Positions 25,522 through 35,451 of a stretch of 35,640 nucleotides of DNA are shown here, piece by piece. Below the pieces are notes generated by a model, which was given only the letters and a program-made list of their open reading frames with translations, made no database searches and was not told where the DNA came from. Location of the stretch: positions 1-35,640 of the forward strand of contig CAIMEB010000025.1 of assembly GCA_903839855.1 (NCBI GenBank), given 5' to 3'. Numbering within the stretch: the first letter of the stretch is position 1; the number at the start of each line of letters is the position of its first letter. The stretch is from an uncultured Methylococcaceae bacterium. Its GTDB lineage: Bacteria; Pseudomonadota; Gammaproteobacteria; Methylococcales; Methylomonadaceae. Made by a program: the position numbers and the translations under genes.

Positions 25522-28392
25522 ATGTGTATTATTGACAAGCTAACATCCGAACTCCAAAATTTGCCGGAGAATCTACGCTCCTCTTTAATGGTTCTCTTAG
25601 AACAATGGGAAGAGAAGCGAGTAGCCTCAAACTTGGTTTTTCACTCAACACCAGAGATAACTTCATCACTTGTAAAGGTTTGGAGTTCAAGCTTATTCGT
25701 TGCTGAAAGCTGTATTCGACAGCCTGAAATATTACTTGATTTAGTATCGAGTGGTGATTTATTAGTCCGTTATGAAGAGCGTCGTTATACCGATCAATTA
25801 ATAAAAGCCACCATCACCGGTGAAGATCAGTTAATGCAACTATTACGGCATTTTCGTCGGCGTGAAATGATAAGAATTGCCTGGCGGGATTTGGCAGGAT
25901 GGGCGCCCCTATCCGAAACTTTAGCCGAGGTCTCGTGGTTAGCGGATGCCTGCATTCAATATGCGCTTGCCACCCTTTACAGTGACGCATGTAAAAAGCG
26001 AGGCACACCTTTGTTAGCTAGTGGCAGTGCACAGCAAATCGTTGTGCTAGGTATGGGAAAACTTGGCGCCTACGAGCTTAATTATTCGTCTGATATTGAT
26101 CTGATATTTGCTTACGCAGAAAACGGCGTTTTACCGAATAAAAAAGAAACCAGTTATAGCGAGTTTTTTACCCAGCTGTGTCAGCGTCTGGTTAAAGTCC
26201 TTGATGAAATAACCCTGGATGGTTTTGTGTTTCGTACCGACATACGCTTACGGCCTTTTGGTGATAGTGGCCCTGTTATCATGAGCTTTGATGGCATGGA
26301 AAATTATTATCAAACTCAGGCGCGAGAATGGGAACGGTATGCAATGATTAAAGCACGGCAGGTTGCCGGTGACTTTAATACCGGTAGTCAGTTAATGGCT
26401 ATGTTAAAAGCCTTCGTTTATCGACGCTATCTGGACTATGGGGCGTTTGAAGAATTGCGTTCCCTGAAAATGCAAATTACTCAAGAGCTGAAACGTAAAG
26501 ACCGCATGGATAATGTCAAGCTAGGACTTGGCGGTATTCGAGAATGTGAATTTATTGGTCAGGTCTTTCAATTGATCCGTGGTGGTAATGAAAAAACCTT
26601 GCAGGTACGCCCTATTCTTGAAGTGCTTCACCGCCTCGGAGAATTAGGTTTATTAACAAAAACAGATGCCGAACAATTAAAGCACTCCTATTGTTTTCTA
26701 AGGCGCGTTGAGAATCATATCCAAGAATATAGGGATCAGCAGACCCATGATTTACCCACTAATCCAGAGCAGCAACAGCGTCTTGCTTATTCCTTGGACT
26801 ATCCTGACTGGGTCAGCTTTAAAGCACAATTGGAGCTTGTCAGAATAGCTGTTCATGCTGTATTTGATCAAGTCTTTTCGGTTTCCAGGCAAGCAATAAA
26901 AGATCAACGCAGTTTACAGATTTGGACGGGCGTTGTTGATGAGGCAGAATTACTAGAAAACTTAAGTAGTTTAGGGTTTCGGCAGCCCACGGATAGTCTA
27001 CAGGCAATTAAGCATTTTAAACATGCAGCCTCCATCAGGCGCTTAACCAATAAAGGGGCGCAGGTGCTTGATCGCTTGATGCCGCCCTTGCTAGTTGCTT
27101 TACAACAGGTTGATAATCCTGATATCACATTAAAACGTCTGTTAGAGTTATTTGAAGCGATAGCGGGCAGAAATGTTTATCTGGCTTTATTGGCAGAAAA
27201 CCCAGATGCTTTGGCGCAATTGTTAAGGCTAGTATCGGCCAGTGTTTGGTTATGTGATTATTTAGCATTGTACCCGGTGCTGTTTGATGAGTTGCTGGAT
27301 GTTCGTTCTTTGTATGAGCCGCTCAGAAAAGAGGCCTTGGATAAGCAATTAGCCGACTTACTAAAGCCCATAGCGGTTCAAGACCTTGAGCAATTGATGA
27401 TAACCTTGCGACAGTTTAAGCACATCAATGTGTTAAAGGTAGCCGCAGCGGATATTATGGGGGTAATTTCAGTGATGGTAGTGAGCGATTATTTGACTTA
27501 CATTGCTGAAAGCGTTGTAGCTCAAGTGATTGAGCGTGCCTGGTTAATGCTCACTGAAAAGCACGGTTTTCCGCCGGGTAGTGATCGACACTGTTCGGGA
27601 TTTGCCGTATTGGGGTTTGGAAAGTTGGGCGGGATAGAACTGGCTTATGGCTCCGACCTGGATTTGGTGTTTCTGTATGACTGCGCAGACGGTAATGCCT
27701 TAACGGATGGAGAGAAGCCTATTGTTTGTACCCAATTTTATGGACGCTTAGGCTTAAAGATTCGGCATATTCTGGATACCCGGCTATTGTCAGGCGTGCT
27801 TTATGAGATTGATATGCGCTTACGTCCTAATGGTGATTCGGGTTTATTGGTAACTCAAATAAACACTTACGAGGCCTATTTACAAAATGAGGCGTGGACA
27901 TGGGAGCATCAAGCCTTAGTAAGAGGGCGTTTTATCGCAGGTGACTTGCATTTAAAAGATGCTTATGAGCAGATTCGCCGACGTATTTTAAGTTTACCCC
28001 GAGAGTTGGTACATTTGAAGGAAGCTGTGCGGGCGATGCGTGAAAAAATGCGTGATGCCTTGGCGACTAAACAAGTGCATCAATTTGACTTGAAACACAG
28101 CAAAGGTGGGATTACGGATATTGAATTTATGGTGCAATTTGGCATTTTAGCAAGAGCCGCAGAAAATCCGGCCCTAACCACCTATACGGATAATGTGAAT
28201 TTGCTTGAAGGTTTACAGGAGGATGGTTTTATTTCTAAAGAGGTTGCTAACACGCTGATAGCTGCTTATTGTGCTTATCGTGATGTGGGGCATAAGCGAA
28301 TGTTGCAGGGTAAAAATGTTATAATTAACGATACTGAAGTAGCGGGTTTAAGTGAACAAGTTGAGTCAATTTGGCATAAGGTTATGAGTTAG
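25522..28392 (+). CDS. glnE: Bifunctional glutamine synthetase adenylyltransferase/adenylyl-removing enzyme
   Basis: Cytoplasmic regulator of glutamine synthetase, adding or removing AMP in response to PII and glutamine. Both nucleotidyltransferase domains are visible: the N-terminal adenylyl-removing site GMGKLGAYELNYSSDIDLIF (Asp191, Asp193) and the C-terminal adenylylating site GFGKLGGIELAYGSDLDLVF (Asp712, Asp714), each followed by an R-L-R-P block. At 956 aa from ATG 25522 the length is normal. A TTG at 25504 would add six residues; neither start has a convincing ribosome binding site. The usual partner ilvE does not follow. Confidence 0.96.
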   Translation: MCIIDKLTSELQNLPENLRSSLMVLLEQWEEKRVASNLVFHSTPEITSSLVKVWSSSLFVAESCIRQPEILLDLVSSGDLLVRYEERRYTDQLIKATITGEDQLMQLLRHFRRREMIRIAWRDLAGWAPLSETLAEVSWLADACIQYALATLYSDACKKRGTPLLASGSAQQIVVLGMGKLGAYELNYSSDIDLIFAYAENGVLPNKKETSYSEFFTQLCQRLVKVLDEITLDGFVFRTDIRLRPFGDSGPVIMSFDGMENYYQTQAREWERYAMIKARQVAGDFNTGSQLMAMLKAFVYRRYLDYGAFEELRSLKMQITQELKRKDRMDNVKLGLGGIRECEFIGQVFQLIRGGNEKTLQVRPILEVLHRLGELGLLTKTDAEQLKHSYCFLRRVENHIQEYRDQQTHDLPTNPEQQQRLAYSLDYPDWVSFKAQLELVRIAVHAVFDQVFSVSRQAIKDQRSLQIWTGVVDEAELLENLSSLGFRQPTDSLQAIKHFKHAASIRRLTNKGAQVLDRLMPPLLVALQQVDNPDITLKRLLELFEAIAGRNVYLALLAENPDALAQLLRLVSASVWLCDYLALYPVLFDELLDVRSLYEPLRKEALDKQLADLLKPIAVQDLEQLMITLRQFKHINVLKVAAADIMGVISVMVVSDYLTYIAESVVAQVIERAWLMLTEKHGFPPGSDRHCSGFAVLGFGKLGGIELAYGSDLDLVFLYDCADGNALTDGEKPIVCTQFYGRLGLKIRHILDTRLLSGVLYEIDMRLRPNGDSGLLVTQINTYEAYLQNEAWTWEHQALVRGRFIAGDLHLKDAYEQIRRRILSLPRELVHLKEAVRAMREKMRDALATKQVHQFDLKHSKGGITDIEFMVQFGILARAAENPALTTYTDNVNLLEGLQEDGFISKEVANTLIAAYCAYRDVGHKRMLQGKNVIINDTEVAGLSEQVESIWHKVMS

Positions 28393-28506
28393 CCTGCATT
28401 ATTGTCATTTTGTGCGATATTTTGAAACAAATTCATCTTTCATATATTATGATAACCTGCTGAAAATAATAATCCTATAACAACTCTTAAATTAACGCTG
28501 ACAATT

Positions 28507-29295
28507 ATGCTAACTTACCCCCAAATTGACCCGGTTGCTTTAAGTTTAGGGCCAGTTAAAGTTCACTGGTATGGCTTGATGTATATCATCGGATTTGCTG
28601 CGGTCTGGTTTTTAGGGCAACGACGCGCTCAATCGTCCTGGTCACCTATTAAGCCAGAGGCGATTGAAGATTTAGTGACTTACGGTGCGATGGGCGTTAT
28701 TTTAGGAGGAAGAATTGGTTATATTCTGTTCTATAACTTCAGTGAATTTTTAAGCAACCCTATTATCCTGTTTAAAATATGGCAGGGTGGCATGTCTTTT
28801 CATGGCGGGATGCTGGGTGTATTTGTTGCTATGTGGTTTTTTTCAAAAAAACAACAATGCTCGATGTTCCAATTGACCGATATTATTGCGCCATTAGCCC
28901 CGATTGGTTTAGGTGCTGGACGTATAGGTAACTTTATTAATTCAGAGTTATGGGGTAGAACGACCGACGTGCCTTGGGCAATGGTGTTTCCGAATGGAGG
29001 CCCGATTGCGCGACATCCTTCCCAATTGTATGAGGCTTTCTTAGAAGGAATTGTGCTGTTTGTTATACTCTGGATCTATTCAAGTAAACCCAGGTCGACA
29101 ATGGCGGCGACTGGTATGGCTTTATTTTTTTATGGTTGTTTCCGGTTCTTTGTTGAGTTTTTTAGAATGCCTGATGCGCAGTTAGGATTTATCGCGTTAG
29201 ATTGGGTGACTATGGGACAAATACTATCAACCCCCATGATTATTATTGGGGCTGGATTGGTTTATTTTGCGAATAAAAAAGACTTGGCTCAGTAA
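28507..29295 (+). CDS. lgt: Prolipoprotein diacylglyceryl transferase
   Basis: Inner-membrane enzyme that transfers diacylglycerol from phosphatidylglycerol to the lipobox Cys, the first step before LspA. It has seven hydrophobic segments. The signature LGAGRIGNFINSELWGR and the GGMSFHGGMLG block with its conserved His are present, as is the early VHWYGLMY motif. At 262 aa the length is normal. It forms the classical lgt-thyA pair, with 18 bases between stop and start. Confidence 0.97.
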   Translation: MLTYPQIDPVALSLGPVKVHWYGLMYIIGFAAVWFLGQRRAQSSWSPIKPEAIEDLVTYGAMGVILGGRIGYILFYNFSEFLSNPIILFKIWQGGMSFHGGMLGVFVAMWFFSKKQQCSMFQLTDIIAPLAPIGLGAGRIGNFINSELWGRTTDVPWAMVFPNGGPIARHPSQLYEAFLEGIVLFVILWIYSSKPRSTMAATGMALFFYGCFRFFVEFFRMPDAQLGFIALDWVTMGQILSTPMIIIGAGLVYFANKKDLAQ

Positions 29296-29313
29296 GAAAC
29301 AATCACATATATC

Positions 29314-30147
29314 ATGCAGCAATATTTAGATTTACTCGATAAAATTCTCACAGAAGGGACTTTAAAAGGCGATAGAACGGGGAGTGGAACCCTATCAATT
29401 TTTGGTCATCAGATGCGCTTTGATTTAACCCAGGGGTTTCCGCTGGTAACAACCAAGAAAATTCATTTGAAATCGATCATTCATGAATTATTATGGTTTT
29501 TAAAAGGTGAAACCAATCTGGCTTATTTGCATGAGCATCAGGTTAATATCTGGAATGAATGGGCAGATGAGCAAGGCGAGTTAGGCCCTGTGTATGGACA
29601 TCAGTGGAGATCATGGTCAACACCCGATGGTCGAAGTATAGATCAAATCAAACAGATTATTGAGCAACTTAAAACAACGCCCAATAGTCGGCGTATGATT
29701 GTTTCTGCCTGGAATGTGGCGGATTTACCTGATGAGACGATTAGTCCACAGGAAAATGTTAAATTGGGTAAGATGGCATTAGCCCCTTGCCACGCTTTCT
29801 TTCAGTTTTATGTAGCGAATGGAAAGCTATCCTGTCAACTCTATCAGCGTAGCTGCGACACGTTTTTAGGCGTGCCGTTTAACATAGCCAGTTATGCATT
29901 ATTGACACATATAGTTGCACAGCAGACCGATTTAGCCGTCGGTGATTTGATATGGACAGGTGGCGATGTGCATTTATATCTTAATCATCAGGAACAGGCG
30001 CATTTACAATTAAAACGCGAACCCTATTCGTTGCCGACTTTACACATCAAATCCAAGCCTGCTTCAATCTTTGATTATAAGCTTGAAAACTTTGAAATAA
30101 ACAATTATCGAGCCCACGAGCACATTAAAGCGCCTATCTCTATTTAA
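29314..30147 (+). CDS. thyA: Thymidylate synthase
   Basis: Makes dTMP from dUMP with methylene-tetrahydrofolate as carbon donor and reductant. Catalytic Cys159 lies in [13 protein letters not shown]. The dUMP-binding residues are visible as [16 protein letters not shown] and [10 protein letters not shown], and the N-terminal [19 protein letters not shown] block is present. At 277 aa it is a few residues longer than E. coli ThyA because of a small insert before the active site ([13 protein letters not shown]). It lies next to lgt, as in many gammaproteobacteria. No folA follows in the 63-base gap before ppa. Confidence 0.97.
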   Translation: MQQYLDLLDKILTEGTLKGDRTGSGTLSIFGHQMRFDLTQGFPLVTTKKIHLKSIIHELLWFLKGETNLAYLHEHQVNIWNEWADEQGELGPVYGHQWRSWSTPDGRSIDQIKQIIEQLKTTPNSRRMIVSAWNVADLPDETISPQENVKLGKMALAPCHAFFQFYVANGKLSCQLYQRSCDTFLGVPFNIASYALLTHIVAQQTDLAVGDLIWTGGDVHLYLNHQEQAHLQLKREPYSLPTLHIKSKPASIFDYKLENFEINNYRAHEHIKAPISI

Positions 30148-30210
30148 ACTATGGATCGTTTATAAAGGCTTTTATCCCCCTTTTTCTTATCAAACATAAC
30201 TTTAAAATAC

Positions 30211-30828
30211 ATGAATATACAACATAAAGCTCATCCTTGGCATGGTATTAACGCGGGTGAGAATGCACCGACTATTGTGACTGCATTTATTGAAATTGTT
30301 CCATCCGATACCGTTAAGTACGAGATCGATAAGGATAGTGGTTATCTTAAAATTGATCGGCCACAAAAGTTTTCTAATATGATTCCAACGCTATACGGTT
30401 TTATTCCACAAACGTATTGTGCTGAAAAAATTGCAGAGTACGCATCTTTAAAATCAGGTAAAGATGTGCCTAAAGGGGATGGTGACCCCTTAGATATTTG
30501 TGTGCTGAGTGAACGCAGTGTGACGCATGGCGATATTTTGTTACAGGCGATTCCTATTGGCGGGTTTCGGTTACTGGATGGTGGTGAGGCGGATGATAAA
30601 ATTATTGCGGTGATGAAAGGGGATGAGTTTTATCGGCAATGGAATGATGTCTTAGATTGCCCAGAGTCTTATATTAATCGTCTGAAGCATTATTTTTTAA
30701 CCTATAAACATCTTCCTAGTGAAAAGAGTGTTTGTGAAATAACGCATGTTTATGGTCGAGAAGAAGCCCATGAAGTGATTAGACGGTCAATGGAAGATTA
30801 TAAAAATCACTTTCATTGTGACAAATAA
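30211..30828 (+). CDS. ppa: Inorganic pyrophosphatase (family I)
   Basis: Cytoplasmic enzyme that hydrolyses pyrophosphate and so pulls biosynthetic reactions forward. The family I signature GDGDPLDICVL supplies the metal-binding Asp90, Asp92 and Asp95. KYEIDKDSGYLKIDR and the YGFIPQTYC block form the substrate pocket, and EADDKIIAV adds a further conserved acidic site. At 205 aa it is longer than the 176-residue E. coli enzyme, mostly through an N-terminal extension and a helical insert (AEYASLKSGKDVPK). It converges on the GGDEF-EAL gene with 30 bases between. Confidence 0.95.
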   Translation: MNIQHKAHPWHGINAGENAPTIVTAFIEIVPSDTVKYEIDKDSGYLKIDRPQKFSNMIPTLYGFIPQTYCAEKIAEYASLKSGKDVPKGDGDPLDICVLSERSVTHGDILLQAIPIGGFRLLDGGEADDKIIAVMKGDEFYRQWNDVLDCPESYINRLKHYFLTYKHLPSEKSVCEITHVYGREEAHEVIRRSMEDYKNHFHCDK

Positions 30829-30858
30829 GTTTTAAGCATTTGTTGCGGAAGGTGGAAA

Positions 30859-33621
30859 TTAATAGTGCTTTAAAAAGTCCTCAAAGGCCCTAATTGGCAA
30901 CGGTTTGCTATAAAGGTAGCCTTGGCAAAGCTGACACCCCAGTTCGGCTAATAATTGGCGTTGTTCTTCGGTTTCCACACCTTCCGCAACGACTTCTATC
31001 CCGATATTTTTAGCCATGGATATAATGGTTTGCACAATAATAACGTCATCTGCACCTGTTAAAATATCACGTACAAAACTTTGATCAATTTTGATTTGAT
31101 CAAACGGTAGTTTTTTAAGACTGGAGAGTGAAGAATAACCGGTTCCAAAATCATCCATAGAGAAACGTACGCCCATCGCTCTCAAGGCATGCATTTTGTT
31201 GAGCGTATCGTTAATGTCATTAATGACTAGGCTTTCAGTGAGTTCTAATTTAAGTAAATTTGGATTAATCGGTATGCGTTGTAACAACTCATGTATGTCT
31301 TCTACAAAATTGGGTTGACGAAATTGCAGAATACTAATGTTGACAGCTAACTGTATCACTTGGGCTTTTTTATGATTTTCCCAGTTTTTAATTTGTTGGC
31401 AAGCCGCTTCAAGTACCCATTGTCCTATTTTCAGGATTAAGCCCGTTTCTTCTGATAATGGAATAAATTCAAGAGGAGAGATGATGCCTCGCTCTGGGTG
31501 ATGCCAGCGTATCAATACTTCGGCCTGATTAATCGTTTGATTGTGAATAACCTGAGGTTGGTAATATAAACTGAACTGATTTTCTGCTATGGCAATATGC
31601 AAGTCGTTTTCTAATCCGACTCGTGTATTTATGCGGTCTTGCATATTGGGATCAAAAAAACACAGCGTGTTACGTCCCTCTGTTTTGGCTTGATACATAG
31701 CTATATCAGCTTGTTTTAATAACTCATCAGAAGAAAACTGATTGCCTTCAAAGAGGGTAACGCCGATGCTGGGTGTCGTTCGATAGGTATAATTATTAAG
31801 CGCATAAGGCTGTGCTAGTGCTGTTAAAATCTTGTGGCTAATAAGCTCAGTCTGTTTTAAGGCTTGTAGGCGATTAGCATTCAGATTTTCTAATAAAACA
31901 ACGAATTCATCACCACCTAATCGAGCTTTAGTATCACATTCGCGTAAACAGTCTTCTAAGCGACGTGCAACCTGTATTAAAAGGATATCACCAATATCAT
32001 GACCTAAGGTATCGTTTAGAGTTTTAAAATTATCTAGGTCAATAAATATGATCGCTCCTCTTAAGCCTGTGCGTTGACTTGAGATTAAGGCTGATCTTAA
32101 GCGGACTAGCAAAAGTCTTCGGTTAGGCAAATCTGTCAGTGGATCATAAAAGGCAAGTCGTTCAATCTCTTCACGAGCTTGCTGGCTGGCGGTCATATCA
32201 ATCATGGTATAAACATAATTGGTGATTATTCCAGAACTATTTTTTACCGCTGTAATAGTCGTATGAACAGAATAAACCTCACCATTTTTATGTCGATTCC
32301 ATATTTCACCTTCCCAATGATCATTCTTAAGAATCGATTTCCAGATTAACTTATAAAAACGGGCATCATGTTTTTCTGATTGGAGCAAACGTGGAGATTG
32401 TCCCACCATTTCATCGATACTGTAACCACTAATAATGCTAAAGGTTGGATTTACACTAAGAATGATATTATCAGCATCCGCGACTAACATCCCTTCTTGA
32501 GAATTGAACACGGTCGCAGCGATACGGAGTTTTTGTTCTGACTCAATACGTTCCGTAATATTGTGTGGAATAACAAAAAAACGTGATTTTAAGGGATCCG
32601 TTGTGGGTTTATAAGAGATTGACAGTTCAAACCAGCCATTACCGTAATAGGTTTTGGTTTGAATAACATGGTTTCTCGAAATACCGATTTGTTTCGCTTC
32701 TGTTAGGGCATTATTAAAAAGCTCAACCGATTTGGCTACTAGCGTTTCAGTAAAACAGTGACCAATAAGATGTTTGCTGTGTAGAAACGTTTGATTCTGA
32801 TTATTACGCCATATATTAATAATGCTGCTTTGTGTATCCAGTTCAAAAAGCAAATCAGGAATAGCTTGTAACGTTAGATTTAGATTTTCGTTTAAAAGTC
32901 TTAATTCCTGATCCTGTTTTAACAGTATGGCTGACGTTTGATTGAGTGCAGCAATTAGTAGATATATTTCGTTTACTGATGGAGTTTGTTGCAAAGATTG
33001 TCCATAATTATGTGGCAGTGTTTTAGCAAAGTCTGTCGCTCGTTTAATTTGTCGGAGCGGATTTTTTAAACAAAGTAGTAAGACCAGACTGGACAAAATC
33101 AAAGAAAGTAGCGCAACGAAAAGTGTTCTATTACGAATCTGGATTTGATTCGACAAGATATGATCTAAAGTAATACGACTGCGTATCCAGCCAAGTTGAG
33201 AATGACCAATGGTAACCGGTAACCAGGTAATAATGTGTTCATTTTCTATAGTCGAGTGTGCATTTTTCGGTAGAGTATTGTTTTGGACGGTAAAATGAGA
33301 AAAACGCCAGTTGTTGCTTTCAGTATCCAAGTTGGCTTCCACAATCGTTTTACCGTTGACGGTGGCAACTAGTAAGCCATCCAGATTGGGAAAGTGGGTG
33401 AATTGAGCAACAGTCTGATCAATATTAGCGTAATCTTTGACGACAAAATAGGGCGCAAGACTTTTTGCAAGTCCGTTAGTAATCAAATCAGCTTCTTTAT
33501 AAATAGCTTGTTTTGCAGCGATATTTTGTTCATAAGCTATATATCCTCCTAAAGTGCAAACCGAAAAAATAGAGCCTACACTGCCTGCAACAGCCAGTCT
33601 GACGAATAGGTTTTTAAGCAT
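30859..33621 (-). CDS. Membrane-bound PAS-PAS-GGDEF-EAL cyclic-di-GMP protein
   Basis: Signalling protein with both cyclic-di-GMP synthesis and breakdown modules. A transmembrane helix near residues 8-28 and another near 165-190 enclose a periplasmic sensor region. Two PAS domains follow (about 245-360, and 368-490 with its PAC segment). GGDEF has an intact RLGGDEF at about 569-573. The EAL motif reads EVL (Glu about 701), keeping the metal-binding Glu; DDFGTGYSSLSSL and the late EGVETEEQ block are also intact, so phosphodiesterase activity is plausible. I prefer ATG 33621 (920 aa), with AAGTGA upstream, over GTG 33630. A broken small gene ends just upstream on the same strand. Confidence 0.93.
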   Translation of the reverse strand: MLKNLFVRLAVAGSVGSIFSVCTLGGYIAYEQNIAAKQAIYKEADLITNGLAKSLAPYFVVKDYANIDQTVAQFTHFPNLDGLLVATVNGKTIVEANLDTESNNWRFSHFTVQNNTLPKNAHSTIENEHIITWLPVTIGHSQLGWIRSRITLDHILSNQIQIRNRTLFVALLSLILSSLVLLLCLKNPLRQIKRATDFAKTLPHNYGQSLQQTPSVNEIYLLIAALNQTSAILLKQDQELRLLNENLNLTLQAIPDLLFELDTQSSIINIWRNNQNQTFLHSKHLIGHCFTETLVAKSVELFNNALTEAKQIGISRNHVIQTKTYYGNGWFELSISYKPTTDPLKSRFFVIPHNITERIESEQKLRIAATVFNSQEGMLVADADNIILSVNPTFSIISGYSIDEMVGQSPRLLQSEKHDARFYKLIWKSILKNDHWEGEIWNRHKNGEVYSVHTTITAVKNSSGIITNYVYTMIDMTASQQAREEIERLAFYDPLTDLPNRRLLLVRLRSALISSQRTGLRGAIIFIDLDNFKTLNDTLGHDIGDILLIQVARRLEDCLRECDTKARLGGDEFVVLLENLNANRLQALKQTELISHKILTALAQPYALNNYTYRTTPSIGVTLFEGNQFSSDELLKQADIAMYQAKTEGRNTLCFFDPNMQDRINTRVGLENDLHIAIAENQFSLYYQPQVIHNQTINQAEVLIRWHHPERGIISPLEFIPLSEETGLILKIGQWVLEAACQQIKNWENHKKAQVIQLAVNISILQFRQPNFVEDIHELLQRIPINPNLLKLELTESLVINDINDTLNKMHALRAMGVRFSMDDFGTGYSSLSSLKKLPFDQIKIDQSFVRDILTGADDVIIVQTIISMAKNIGIEVVAEGVETEEQRQLLAELGCQLCQGYLYSKPLPIRAFEDFLKHY

Positions 33622-33626
33622 TAAAG

Positions 33627-33774
33627 TCACTTGGCTTCAGTATTTGAATAGGTTTCAAAATCAAGTTTTTCTATGATTTGATAGTCTTTGTTGTAATTCA
33701 GCGGTTTCTGTAAAAGCCTGCCCTACAAAAAGCAGAGCGATGAAACTAGGCAATACAGTTTTAAAATTGCACAT
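33627..33774 (-). pseudogene. Small secreted-protein gene, apparently frameshifted
   Basis: On the reverse strand an ATG at 33774 begins a 37-codon frame with a signal-like N-terminus (FKTVLPSFIALLFVGQAF), stopping at 33661. A second frame, open from 33722 to a TGA at 33627, reads LNYNKDYQIIEKLDFETYSN and ends a few bases before the EAL gene start. Joining the two by a single-base shift near the TTTTACAG at about 33706-33713 would give a 50-residue secreted peptide ending directly upstream of the EAL gene. It is either a decayed leader gene or what remains of a larger periplasmic partner. No family is recognised. Confidence 0.35.
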
Positions 33775-34052
33775 TTAGGTTATCTTCGCTATCTGACCGT
33801 TAATATTGGGATAAGGTTTTATAATATCAGGATATCAAAATACTGCCACTTTATCTTGACTGGAAAGATTTGCCGGATAATTATTTCAAAGCATCAGTTG
33901 ACTAAGTAACTCACTTAGTTGAATATTTAAATAGGCGGGAATATCCTTCCTTGTAGTAAAAAGGCTGTTTTATGGTCTTTTTCTAACTGAATAATAAAGA
34001 CCACTGGTCATTTATAGCAACATAATTACAATAATATTTAAGGGGAAGAACA
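33775..34052 (+). promoter_or_regulatory. Upstream region of the SBP56 gene
   Basis: No gene seen. Possible promoter elements are TTGACT (33856-33861) and TAATTA (33878-33883) with 16 bases between. Downstream, ACTAAGT (33901-33907), spacer AACTC, ACTTAGT (33913-33919) is a perfect 7-bp inverted repeat that could be an operator or leader hairpin. AAGGGGAAG lies just before the ATG as a strong ribosome binding site. Confidence 0.35.
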
Positions 34053-35378
34053 ATGAATTTTAAACTAACTACGCTTAGTGCGGCTTTTTTATTAAGCTTT
34101 GCTAGCCTTTCGGTCAGTGCGGATGAAACCTGTACATCACCGTACGCAGCAAAAATTACCGGTCAGGAAGATTTTGTTTACATTTGGACTTTAGGCGCAG
34201 AAGGTATTGGCGATGAACAGGATAAACTGGTTACGGTTGATGTTAATCCTAAGTCCGCTAAATACGGCAAAGTTATCGGTAGCCTGTCAGTAGGCGGTCG
34301 TAATGAAGCGCACCATTCGGACTTTACCGATGATCGTAAATTTCTATGGGCCGGTGGACTGGATACCAACAAGATATTCATCTTCGATGTAGCAACTGAT
34401 CCAGCCAAGCCCGCATTGACCAAAACCATTACTGACTTCGTTGCTAAAAGTGGCGGTGTAGTAGGGCCACACAGCCTATATGCCTTACCTGGGCGCATGA
34501 TTATCACTGGTTTATCCAATAATAAAGACCATGGTGGACGCACGGCTCTGGTTGAATACAGTAACGCAGGCAATTATATCGCTACCTATTGGCTACCCAC
34601 TGACAGTAACTTGGAAGGCGCCATTAAATCTGGAAAATATGCCGACGGTTATAACTACGATGTCAGAGTATTACCCCGTAAAAACGTAATGCTGACGTCT
34701 TCATTTACCGGCTGGTCTAATTACATGATGGATTTCGGCAAGATGTTAGGCGATCCCGAAGCCATGAAACGTTTTGGTAACACGATCGTGCAATGGGACT
34801 TGAATACACGTCAACCTAAAAAAGTCTTTGATGTACCAGGAGCACCCCTAGAAATTCGTTGCGCGTTGGATGAAAAGCATAACTATTGCTTTACCAGTTC
34901 TGCACTGACTTCAAAAATCTGGCTGATTTATCAAGATGACAAAAACGAATGGCAAGCAAAGGATGTTGCCGACATTGGTGAACCTGCCAAAATTCCATTA
35001 CCTGTCGATATCTCTATCTCTAGTGATGACAAAACCTTATGGGTCAACACGTTTATGGATGGTAAGACTCGCCGCTTTGATATCAGTGATCCGTTTCATC
35101 CCAAACAAGTGTTTGAACAAAAAATCGGTGCTCAAGTTAACATGGTCTCGTCCAGTTGGGATGGTAAAAGATTGTATTACACCTCTTCACTCTTGGCTAA
35201 CTGGGATAAAAAAGGCGCTGATAATGAGCAGTTCTTCAAAGCTTATAACTGGGATGGTAGTAAGCTGACTGAGAAATTCTCAATTGACTTTACGAAGGAG
35301 AAGTTGGGAAGAGCCCATCAAATGCGTTTTGGCGCTTACTCGTTGTATGGTAAAGAGGAGGCTAAAGTTAAATCCTGA
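34053..35378 (+). CDS. Periplasmic selenium-binding protein 56 / methanethiol oxidase family
   Basis: 441 aa with a Sec signal peptide (to about Ala23), so it is exported. The mature protein is the SBP56 seven-bladed beta-propeller seen in mammalian SELENBP1 and bacterial MtoX, which oxidises methanethiol to formaldehyde, hydrogen sulfide and hydrogen peroxide with copper. Conserved His-rich sites visible here are EAHHSDF (His87-His88), VGPHSLYALPGRM (His140) and GRAHQMRFG (His422), candidate copper ligands. A strong ribosome binding site (AAGGGGAAG) suggests high expression. The SCO1/SenC and MauG genes often next to mtoX are not within the 260 bases that follow. Methanethiol oxidase activity is inferred from the family. 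Confidence 0.9.
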   Translation: MNFKLTTLSAAFLLSFASLSVSADETCTSPYAAKITGQEDFVYIWTLGAEGIGDEQDKLVTVDVNPKSAKYGKVIGSLSVGGRNEAHHSDFTDDRKFLWAGGLDTNKIFIFDVATDPAKPALTKTITDFVAKSGGVVGPHSLYALPGRMIITGLSNNKDHGGRTALVEYSNAGNYIATYWLPTDSNLEGAIKSGKYADGYNYDVRVLPRKNVMLTSSFTGWSNYMMDFGKMLGDPEAMKRFGNTIVQWDLNTRQPKKVFDVPGAPLEIRCALDEKHNYCFTSSALTSKIWLIYQDDKNEWQAKDVADIGEPAKIPLPVDISISSDDKTLWVNTFMDGKTRRFDISDPFHPKQVFEQKIGAQVNMVSSSWDGKRLYYTSSLLANWDKKGADNEQFFKAYNWDGSKLTEKFSIDFTKEKLGRAHQMRFGAYSLYGKEEAKVKS

Positions 35379-35416
35379 GCTGTTCTGATTTAAAAAAACA
35401 TTCTCTGAGTTTTAAC

Positions 35417-35451
35417 GCCCTCTTCTATGCCTTAGGTATCGTGAAGAGGGC
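35417..35451 (+). terminator. Hairpin terminator after the SBP56 gene
   Basis: GCCCTCTTC (35417-35425) pairs with GAAGAGGGC (35443-35451). The intervening ATGCC-TTA-GGTAT extends the stem with one G-U pair. No clear T run follows in the plus direction (ATTCAAATGG), so it may be a stabiliser or a weak terminator. Confidence 0.6.

Noticed and set aside
30859-33621. Inactive EAL domain because the motif reads EVL
   Set aside because: The metal-binding Glu is kept and the other phosphodiesterase motifs are intact; the middle residue of the motif tolerates variation.
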